Source of the DNA: Emergomyces orientalis
Lineage: Eukaryota > Ascomycota > Eurotiomycetes > Onygenales > Ajellomycetaceae
Length of the DNA: 13,367 bases
Direction of reading: 5' to 3'
Assembly: GCA_002110485.1 (NCBI GenBank)
Contig: MOWL01000060.1
Span: 1-13,367, forward strand
Shown here: positions 5,973-13,367 of the stretch, piece by piece
Position numbering within the stretch: the stretch's first letter is position 1
Layout of the letters: each line of letters starts with the position of its first letter
Notes under the pieces: model-generated
Told to the model about the DNA's origin: nothing
Databases searched by the model: none
Seen by the model: only the letters and a program-made list of their open reading frames with translations
Made by a program: the position numbers and the translations under genes

Positions 5973-8285
5973 TTAGACATATATATTGTGAATCAGAAGT
6001 GCGTGCCCCTGGAAATCTTTAACACCATCCAGCACATCTGGGCATGACGGGTGAGGACACCAGAGCAGAGCATTTGGGTCAAGGTAGCGGAGGTGGCAAT
6101 TTTGGACATGTCTTTGAAGATGATCGGGCCGTGAAAAGAAGTATATTCATGCAGAGTGTGGCAGCTGGCTATCTCCAAGACAGAAGAGACACTGAGTACC
6201 CAGACAAGTGATGGGAAAGGTATCTGCATCAATGATGCCATCAAGTGCAATATCCATTCTGTAATCAGTAGATGAGACTCCACTTACATGACCTCTTGCA
6301 TAAGCTGCAGAGTGTAGCCCAATCCTGGATGATTTGCACTCAGTGAATATAAAGCTCATGCTGATCTTCAATTTGATAGTCTGACAAATAGAAAAGATTC
6401 TGAGCAAGTCACACTTATTTCTTGAACACAAATTAAATATTATTCTCATCATTCATCTTGAGTTTCTTGCTAATAGACAATTCTAAAAGTTGCCTCTCAA
6501 TCTCAATAATATCAATCATTGCAAAGAATTTCTGTCTCATGTCATCAAATATCTCATGATGAAGAGTCTGCTTCTTAGCTCTGATGATATCTCCAAGCTC
6601 TGTATACTGGAAATGCAGTGCTGTGTCTTTAGCTTTGAGGACTGAACTGTCCTTTCTCTCAATAAGCTTGTGCAATGAAGACTGCTGATTACAAAGCTTG
6701 ATGAGCTGAGAATCTTACTTGATTGCATTTTTCTGCTCATTGCTAAGTTTCTTTGAAGCATGAGAATTGTGTGTGAAGCTGAATCTTTCAACAGTCTGAA
6801 TGATGAACTCCCAGGCTGAACAGCCAAGGTAGGCGGACTGCACATTCTGCTTGACTTTTATTGATATATAGTAGTGTTCAAAAATATCTGCCTGGGAATG
6901 ACCCATGACCTGATCACGCTCACTGGTGGTTGCAACAGCTGGGCATGAAAACATCAGAACACAGTTGATGAAAGAGTGAAGATAAAGTACTCACTATCAA
7001 CCGCGTTGGCGGTTTCTCGCCTGATACAATAATATGGTGTCAACTTGTGCTCAAACCCTGCGTTACGCCCCAGGCGTTGCAGATACTGCTTGAATGTGTC
7101 ATAGAGCAGAGCTTTATCTGAAAAGATTCAAATTCTCTCTGCAGTGTGTACAGCTTGACAGAATATGGGGATATTGAGTATATTTAATTTTCATTTCAGA
7201 TGCAGGCTGTTATAGAGTGCTATAATCTGAATGCAGAGCATATTTTCAACTGAGTTGATATCTCTTGCATCAAATGCATTATCAGCCAGTGCCAGAGCAA
7301 GAAAGTGAAAAACAGAATAAAGTATAAAATTGTCATCTTATTCATGAAAAATATAAGTTATTCTAAACAAGTGAGTTTTTTGAATATAAATATCAGATGA
7401 GTGTAGCTTATAATTGTAACTTATTTCACTTTCTCTTCATGAACAAAAGAGATACTTTTATTACAAGTATATATCAATTCAGTTGATCTGGGTTAGAAAT
7501 CACACACAGAACAATATTTTTATAGCAGAGAGTATTATTGAAATTACAGAGATAATCACTCTTGATAAATACTCTGAAATGAGTTGAGATGTAGATACTA
7601 AACAACATTAGCAGTGAATTCTATATAGTATATCATTCATGAGTAACAAATGCAGTATTCAGACATCAGTGATAGTGAAAAATGATCACAAGATCTTTCA
7701 CACTCACTATCAGTTTATAGTCAATTAATAGATTCAAATTGTACTCATCAGTCAAAGAACCCAGGATGAACTAAAAGTGAGAATTAAAAAAGAGAATATA
7801 TATATTTTGAAATAAAGCTCTATCTCACTAATTAGTTCATTCATCAATTCATTCATCTTTCAGCCTATTTCTCTCTTAAAGAGCACTTGAAGAAATTTTC
7901 ATTCAACTCAGATTGTACTCTGTTTGATAATATTAAAATTTTTCAATCTTCAATCAGCATAGACTCAGAAGTTCTCATCCACACATGCAGAAAGATGAGA
8001 GTGGGCATCAACACTCATAAATGCACAGTGTTTTTACAAGAGTTGTTTGCAAATTTCACCATGAATCTGATATGCATAAGACTCACTGATTCCAGAAGCG
8101 CTGAACACAATTAATGATAATAGTTGTGGCATCAGCATATTTCTTGTCTATGGCCTGGAATTGAGCCAATCTGATGGTATCTCTCGCGCGGTACTCGTCT
8201 GGGGTGAGTGTCTGTCTCGCCTATTATCTTCCGGTCGCGTCGACTCTCCTTAATGCATCCGGAGGACTTCCAAAAGCAAGTCCAT
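5973..8285 (-). pseudogene. Degraded DUF3435 tyrosine recombinase with C-terminal C2H2 zinc fingers
   Basis: Successive minus-strand segments match the DUF3435 family in order. They are: a start MDLLLEVLRMH (ATG 8283-8285); TLTPDEYRARDTIRLAQFQ (8086-8220); RLKNFNIIKQSTI...KFLQVLFKREIG (about 7920-7830); GSLTDEYNLN...TLCYKNIVL (7423-7770); ALALADNAFDARD...YDTFKQYLQRLGRN...LTPYYCIRRETANAV (6995-7313). A 56-nt GTGAGT...CAG intron follows (6939-6994), then ERDQVMGHSQADIFEHYY...VQSAYLG and FFAMIDIIEIERQLLEL (6433-6938). Two C2H2-type fingers close the protein (CLFC...HVQNCH and CPHPSC...HALLIH), ending at TAA 5973-5975. The HxxR-equivalent Arg (about 7017-7022), the His of MGH (6898-6900) and the Tyr-Tyr (6868-6873) of the tyrosine-recombinase site persist. 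Stops interrupt nearly every segment and the frame changes several times, so the gene is dead. DUF3435 recombinases include the captains that mobilise Starship giant transposons. Whether this was a captain or a stand-alone element cannot be decided here. Confidence 0.87.
6939..6994 (-). other. Relic spliceosomal intron inside the DUF3435 pseudogene
   Basis: A 56-nt interval begins GTGAGTAC at 6994 and ends TGCCCAG at 6939. Removing it joins the ETANAVD segment to VATTSERDQVMGH in one frame. That join is needed to keep the spacing between the catalytic Arg and His expected of the family. The splice sites survive although the gene is otherwise mutated. Confidence 0.75.
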
Positions 8286-9351
8286 CGGGAAATCATGTTA
8301 TCCGTATAGCAGGAGGAAGCAGAGACCATAAAAAGATGTAGTGACTAGTACAGAGAATAAAGCAGTACGAACAAAATGTATAGTAGAGACAGTGTCGCAG
8401 GAACAAGAGAAAAGCTCGAAAGGAGCGGGAGATGTCGAATTTATGCATTTTGAAGAGCGGAGAACTACCACCAACGAAGTTTAAGCATAAATAATTTGTA
8501 GGACATCACGACGTTCATGGCCGGCGAGAGAAGGGGTAGAGAGCGAATGTTGTTTGGGTAAAAGCAGCATATGTTTGGCGTCACGTGTTAAAAAACGGCC
8601 TTAAAACAGCATTGAAAAAGAGGCACCTTGATTGGCCGCACCCCCATCTTACAGACTATAGGTAGAAAAGGCGGCACTGGCTAGTGTTTCAAACGAACAT
8701 CTTCGCTACTGAGATCGATCTACCCAGCAAGCGTTGATGCCGTTTCATCCCATCCCAGCACTATTTTAATGCTGCTTGGTTAAGAGTGGAGAAGGTGGCC
8801 TAGGCTTCGGACTTACGTCCCACTTTAGTTTAAAAGGCTCGAATTCGTTGTTCAGCCCCTGGAACGGGCCATGGCGGCGGGTACATCTCCCACCCGCTCC
8901 CCACCCGCTCCCACTGCGTAGATACTCCATGAAATAAATCAATTTATGGTTCCCAACGATGGAAAACTTTTGATTAGGGTTCAATAAAAGAGGCATGGAA
9001 TCGGAGATTTCTCCTTTTCTAAATTTTCTAAAAAAAACTTATCAGGCAACAGCACACAGTGGAAACGACTGTTCTGCTTAAAATTTTTATAAAACTAAAA
9101 AGCATGTAGCCTTAATTCTGTCAATTTTCCCCAAGCTAATTTCATGATTGTTTGCTCTTCTAGCACCCACCAAACAAGTTGAAAAATCAACACATCATCA
9201 TCCTCATCATCATCATCATCATTATCGTCAGTACTGTACCAACTTTCGCCTCTCAGCCCTCCTCCCCCGCCATCAATCCGTTTACAAACAGTTCCATGCA
9301 CCCAGCTACCCACAACAAGTAAGCGCCTCACACCCACTCTTACAAACAATC
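8286..9351. other. Intergenic region between the recombinase relic and the zinc transporter gene
   Basis: No gene is supported here. CpG is at ordinary density, unlike the block just to the left. The first few hundred bases would hold the former promoter of the minus-strand recombinase; a palindromic CACGTG at about 8583 and a CCAAT-type ATTGG at about 8631 are present but not diagnostic. The stretch at 9000-9351 is the 3' flank of the transporter gene and includes the CAT microsatellite. Short ORFs here lack coding character. Confidence 0.5.
9192..9226. repeat. (CAT)n microsatellite
   Basis: An imperfect CAT/ATC trinucleotide array within the 3' flank of the transporter gene. It creates spurious His-rich (plus strand) and Asp-rich (minus strand) ORFs. 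Confidence 0.8.
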
Positions 9352-11335
9352 TTACACGTCGAACCGCCCGCCTCCCTCCTCATCCGCAAACCAGTAGTTG
9401 TCCCTTCCAAAAGAAGAAAGCCCTTGCTCCGTCTCTGCACCAGTCGTATCGCCAACCGATGATGGTGAAGAAGTAGAAGCAAGCTCAGGCTGCAACGTGA
9501 CAGAGTGAATCCCATAGGCGTGCAAACATTCGCCAATGCGCTGGGCGCGGGCCATGAAGCCCGTGAGAGAGGTGTCGGACGTGACAACGTGTGCGGAGGC
9601 GATGGCTTTGCTTTGGTTGAGGCGCCAGGCGTGCAGTTCGTGTACGGAGAGGACGCCAGGGATCTAGCGGTATAAGTTAAATTTCAGCTACCTTTATATA
9701 TAATGGGAATGGTTGACGGGAAGGAGGATGTAAAGAAGGCGGGTATTATACATACCTTTTCTAAATCATGTTGGACATCGTCTAGACTGACTCCAAGTGG
9801 GACGGTGTCGAGAAGTATGGAGCCGCTATTTTTTACTATTGGCGGTGACAGAAGAGGAAAAGGAAGTAGATTAGCTTTGTGCGCCATCCCAACCCGGATT
9901 TGAAGGGACCGGGAAGGTATAGGGTAAAAAGCGAAGAGAAGGGAAGAGAGAGAGAGAAACAAAATTCAAGTAGTTTGAATGCCTACCGAGTGGAATGGCA
10001 GAAGCCAGAATCAACACTCCAATTCCAAAACTGACTCCAGGATCTGCATAGTATCTGCCTTCATGAGTTGCCTTCCAAATAACCAGAGCAGCAATGATGA
10101 CGCCAATGTTATTGATTGCATCACCAACTACGTGGAGAAACACGCCCATGATTCCCAAATCATGCGAACTTTTGGCAGAATTAGAATTGTTGGCGTGTCG
10201 GTGATTTTCATGGGCGTTTCCATGCTGGCGATGAGGATTAGTATTTTGTAAGAAATAGTTAACCAGAAGCAGCACGGAAAGGGGACATACATCCTCAAGT
10301 TCTATTCCGATGGTATTTTTGGTCATGTTCTGCATCTGCATCATTTGCGCCGTGGTGGTCATGACTATGACCATGCTCTAATATGTTGATGTCAGTAAAT
10401 TCTTTCATGATGCTGAGTGGGAAAATGGAGGAACGCTTAACCATTGCGAATGCACATACCATGGAGAAAAGATGCGCTGATTATATTGAGCGTAAGGCCC
10501 ACGCATCCAATTATAAGGATGAGTTCAGGTTTCTCGACCTCTAGATATATATAATTTCCAAGGGATTCAAGTCAGTCATAAACAAAACACAAAAGTGGAT
10601 ATAATGGCAACAATATGGAGAGCCATAAACCAAATCAGAACTTCGACAGCATTCAAATACACAAAAACGTACTTTCCAGTGACACAAAGCGCTCAATGGA
10701 CTGTAGCATGATGCTCACGCCTAACGCAAGCAGGAGACGCCATTGAAGAATGCGCCCAGGAGCGTCGAGCGCTGCCAGCCAAAGGCAAGATAGCTCGGAG
10801 TTGCGCCTGGTTTTTCAGAGACCTAATGGTGAGGGGGAAGACGATGTTAGCGAAGATATTCTGTTTCCTTCTTTTTTTTATATATATCATTACATTCCCC
10901 CGTGTTTTGACATCGGTAAGGCGAAATATAACAAGGCTCATTGAAGATGAAGTGAATATATAAGGCAGACATACCTTCAATGCTATGAGAGCCACGACGA
11001 AGCCGATGAGATCATTTAGCTTTGTAGACAGTGTTAGTATATACATGTCATAGATAAATAGCTGGTAGTCCAGAGAGGCATTGGAAAATATGTATGCATC
11101 TATTGGATGTCCCCTTACATAGTGAAACGCATCAGCAACCAAGGCCAGCGAGCGCGTATAGAAGCCAACTGTTCCCCCCCACAACAATATTGTTAATTAG
11201 TTCCTTAAGATTTTTCAGAGATATCTTTTTGGAAGCTAGCTGTTACATACCTGATATCTCGACGAGGAAAAATGCCAGGGAGATGGCGATGATGATGCTC
11301 AGGCGGTTGGAGCGGGTTAGATTGAAAAGAGCCAT
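9352..11335 (-). CDS. ZRC1/COT1-type vacuolar zinc (cation diffusion facilitator) transporter, nine exons, with two apparent 1-base frame disruptions
   Basis: Exons on the minus strand are 11335-11251, 11168-11119, 11019-10975, 10822-10673, 10540-10460, 10377-10291, 10224-9987, 9835-9756 and 9663-9352. Introns of 66-152 nt have GT/AG ends, several with CTAAC/CTAAT branch sites. The product starts MALFNLTRSNRLS. TM2 has SLALVADAFHY joined across an intron to LNDLIG, forming the first HxxxD zinc site; FGWQRSTLLGAFFNGV follows. A His-rich loop (EHGHSHDHHG) precedes TM5 with the second site, HVVGD. The C-terminal cytosolic domain has PGVLSVHELHAWRLNQSKA and FMARAQRIGECLHAYGI. The total is about 375 codons, slightly short for the family. 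The protein would move Zn2+ into the vacuole in exchange for H+. One base appears missing near 10735 in exon 4, causing a TAG at 10721-10723. One base appears extra in the A-run near 10318 in exon 6. These are either sequencing errors or recent inactivation. ZRC1-type identity rests on motif recall. Confidence 0.88.
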
Positions 11336-11578
11336 TACGGTTATATCATACCGTGGGATATCGGAGAGGGTGTAGGATCTATCTTGTCTGGCAAATAAGG
11401 GGATAGAGTAGATGATAAAATGAAGAGAGAGAGAGAGAAAAGTAAAGGTTGTGTGTTTTTAAAAGAAATACGGTGGTTGATGCTCGTATCAGTTGCTGGT
11501 GTTATTGTTTGCGTTGAATTCATCAATAATACGATTCACTTGATCAGATAAAGGTTTGAAGCTGTTTAACCAGCTTCT

Positions 11579-11617
11579 CCCCCCCCCCCCTCTCTCTCTT
11601 TTCTCTCTCTCTCTCTA
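11579..11617. repeat. Poly-C then CT pyrimidine tract
   Basis: Twelve consecutive C (11579-11590) run into an imperfect CT repeat ending at about 11617. It lies about 245-280 bp upstream of the transporter start codon, where it reads as a G/GA tract on the coding strand. Such tracts are common in fungal promoters and prone to length change. Confidence 0.85.
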
Positions 11618-13047
11618 TGTTCTGTTGCTCTTTTTTTATTGTTATCTTCTTCTTTTTTTTTCTCCTTCTCTTCTTGTTTCTCGAGCGTATGATGTTTATT
11701 TTTTATTTATTTTTAAATCTGTTGGTTTTAGTTAGCCCCGCAATCGTCTAGCATAGATGATGGCTAGTCGTTTTAGCCATCCTTCACGAACTAGCCTGGT
11801 CCCCGCCAAGCTTCGCCCACTTGTGTTTTCCAAAGGGGAAAAGCACCAGTCGGAATCACCCGTTGGAAGAAAATGAGGATTTGGGCAAAAAAATATTTTA
11901 TTGTATTTTCCCCGTCTCAAAAATTGATGCGGACCAAGAACGTGATAGGTGCCAGCTGTCCCGAGGCTTAAAAATAAGCTTGGCTGAGCTTTTTGGTGGT
12001 TGAAGGAATTACTATGGCTGAGGGGGGAATTGTCCAGTAGATACGCCAAGGGATCGAATTACGCAAAATTGCCTCGTTGAAGAAGGAGAAATAATATGAC
12101 TGGAAGGATCTGATACGACATTGGGCGGGGCAACGCAGAAGAAGTGGTGCCATTCCGGATATTTGCCTTAGCATATCCATGCTAGGTGAGACTCGAGAGA
12201 TGCCAGAGCTACCAGGCCAGCTCTAGGCTGCTCGAGACGAAGAAAGAAAGGTGAGGAAGAGAATGGATATCATATTTCTATAACTAGGTCCATGTATCAC
12301 CCACCATCTTTCATTATCTCTTTTGACAATTATGATCGAACGGGTGGGTCGGGCATTTCCTTAGGACGAAGAGTTTGACAAACCGAAAACTTCAGGGACG
12401 AAGATCGGATTTCTACGGCGAAAGGAACAAAAGCAAAATGAACAAGATAGAAATAATATGTTTTAAAGCCGGATTTGACCATATTTGCTATCTTTCTCGC
12501 TTCTCCTTCACATCTAAATAGAGATATAAAGAGATTTTTTAAAAAAATAAAAAGGAACATAATTCTCATTTCACATCAACTAATATATAATAAACTCACC
12601 CCAAACAAGAAAATTTGATCAATCAATCATATTTCAACACAAAAAGTATCTGAGACATGCAATAAATAAAAACTGGATTGAGGGCAGAATGATGGATGGA
12701 GTAGTAAAAAAGAACACGGAAAAGAAATCAAGCAAATCCAAAAAAAATCGGGTATACTGCCACACACAGAGAGACGCGCAACTTATCCCACCCACTCGTT
12801 CACTCTCTCAACCCCAGTTCGAATCCAACTCCCAGTTTTGCTCCATACTGTAGCCCGCAAACCTCAGGTGTAGGTAGGTATATTCCCCCTCATTCAAAAT
12901 ATTTCAAATACCGAATTAGATTAAATAACTAACCATCCGTCGAACCGGTTCATTCAAATTAACTTCACACCTCCCTCACTATTTTTTTTGCTTTTTCATT
13001 TTATCGTTCTAATCCTCCTAAACCCTCTCTTTTTCGTTTGTTTGGGC

Positions 13048-13074
13048 AAAAAAAAAAAAAAAAAAAAAAAAAAA
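13048..13074. repeat. Homopolymer A27
   Basis: An uninterrupted run of 27 A on the plus strand (T27 on the minus strand), just downstream of the GTGAGA donor of the right-edge exon. It would lie inside that gene's intron. Homopolymers this long are often mis-sized in assemblies. Confidence 0.9.
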
Positions 13075-13091
13075 GAAGATTTGCATCTCAC

Positions 13092-13367
13092 TTGAAACTT
13101 CTCCTTTAGCTTCGAGAAGATCGCGCTAGCACGGTTCTTCTTCTTCCTGGGTTTGCTATCGTGATCAGTTGCCGTTGTAGCCGCTCCCGATTCAGTCGGC
13201 GCAGTAGCGCTTGGTGTGGTGGTATTGGCAGCGGCAGCGGCAGCAGCAATTGCGGCAGAATTAGTTCTCGCGGGTTCCTGTATGTGGTTGTACTTGTGAT
13301 ACGGCAGGTGCGCTGGTTGTTTCTGGCCCTGTCGTGACGGTTGGTTGTGTCTGTTCGGTCGTCGGGG
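13092..13367 (-). CDS. Internal or 3' exon of an unidentified Ala/Thr-rich protein with basic C-terminal helix (partial)
   Basis: Ninety-two codons are open on the minus strand from the right edge with no stop. Features in order are a Gln/Pro/Arg-rich start, HLPYHKYNHIQEPAR, a run of seven Ala, a Thr/Ser/Pro-rich stretch, then RKKKNRASAIFSKLKEKFQ. The frame meets a good donor (CAA/GTGAGA) at 13092/13091, followed by the T27 tract, so an intron probably begins there. A possible acceptor is GGCTACAG ending at 12848, which would give a short last exon ending in TGA near 12800; I could not confirm it. The codon pattern and the basic, amphipathic end look like a real protein. I do not recognise the family. 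Confidence 0.6.

Larger units (their letters stand above)
11336..13091. other. Long AT-rich intergenic interval (zinc transporter promoter and beyond)
   Basis: About 1.75 kb with no gene I can support. The part nearest 11336 is the promoter and 5' leader of the minus-strand transporter. It contains GA/CT simple-sequence stretches (about 11420-11440 and 11579-11617). The remainder is mixed unique sequence with short ORFs of unlikely composition. I looked for the ACCTTNAAGGT-type zinc-response element and did not see it. The last part (about 12800-13091) may contain the intron and terminal exon of the right-edge gene. Confidence 0.45.

Noticed and set aside
7887..8114. Plus-strand ORF of 75 codons
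   Set aside because: It lies antisense to recognisable DUF3435 motif blocks in the CpG-free region and has no coding features of its own.
8132..8329. Minus-strand ORF beginning MVSASSCYTD as an independent gene
   Set aside because: It overlaps the start of the DUF3435 relic in a different frame. Family-like motifs (TLTPDEYRARDTIRLAQFQ) lie in the neighbouring frame.
9095..9462. His-rich plus-strand ORF and Asp-rich minus-strand ORF
   Set aside because: Both come from the CAT microsatellite and adjacent non-coding sequence. The plus-strand ORF also overlaps the last transporter exon on the other strand.
11732..12180. Overlapping minus-strand ORFs between the transporter and the right-edge gene
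   Set aside because: Composition is unremarkable, no motifs are recognisable, and I see no splice-consistent extension. They are treated as chance ORFs.
12817..12826. tRNA B-box-like GTTCGAATCC
   Set aside because: The flanking bases do not form a T stem and there is no acceptor stem or A-box at the right distance. No tRNA can be folded here.

Overview
The window looks like nuclear DNA of a filamentous ascomycete. The evidence is short spliceosomal introns (56-152 nt) with GTATGT/GTAAGG-type donors and TACTAAC-like branch points, a Ty1/copia retrotransposon, a DUF3435-type tyrosine recombinase relic, and a member of a lineage-expanded fungal nuclease-like/kinase-like family. CpG-specific depletion of the relic, with CpA left abundant, recalls what is described for repeats in Onygenales. 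That placement is an inference.

Left part (1-2807): the 3' portion of a Ty1/copia element enters across the left edge. Its pol ORF is open to the edge and otherwise intact (end of the integrase core, reverse transcriptase, RNase H). A G-run polypurine tract and a probable 175-bp 3' LTR follow. Middle left (3047-5446): an intronless 799-codon gene encodes a heptad-repeat coiled coil, a D...ExK restriction-endonuclease-like domain, a Cys/His motif and a protein-kinase-like domain. Middle (5611-8285, minus strand): an anonymous ORF remnant is followed by a heavily mutated DUF3435 tyrosine recombinase with C-terminal C2H2 fingers. The relic contains two long CpG-free blocks and many in-frame stops, yet one intron and the R, H and Y catalytic motifs are still readable.

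Right part: 8286-9351 is intergenic. A nine-exon cation diffusion facilitator gene (ZRC1/COT1-type vacuolar zinc transporter) lies on the minus strand at 9352-11335. Both HxxxD metal sites are intact, but two single-base frame disruptions of opposite sign are present. The interval 11336-13091 is AT-rich, with simple-sequence tracts and no gene I can support. At the right edge a 92-codon open exon of an unidentified Ala/Thr-rich protein runs out of the window on the minus strand.

The window therefore joins an accessory, transposon-rich zone (about 1-8.3 kb) to a conserved housekeeping zone (about 9.3 kb onward). Mobile-element history differs sharply within a few kilobases: the copia element is intact and keeps its CpGs, while the recombinase is eroded. 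No operon-like cooperation between the genes is implied.
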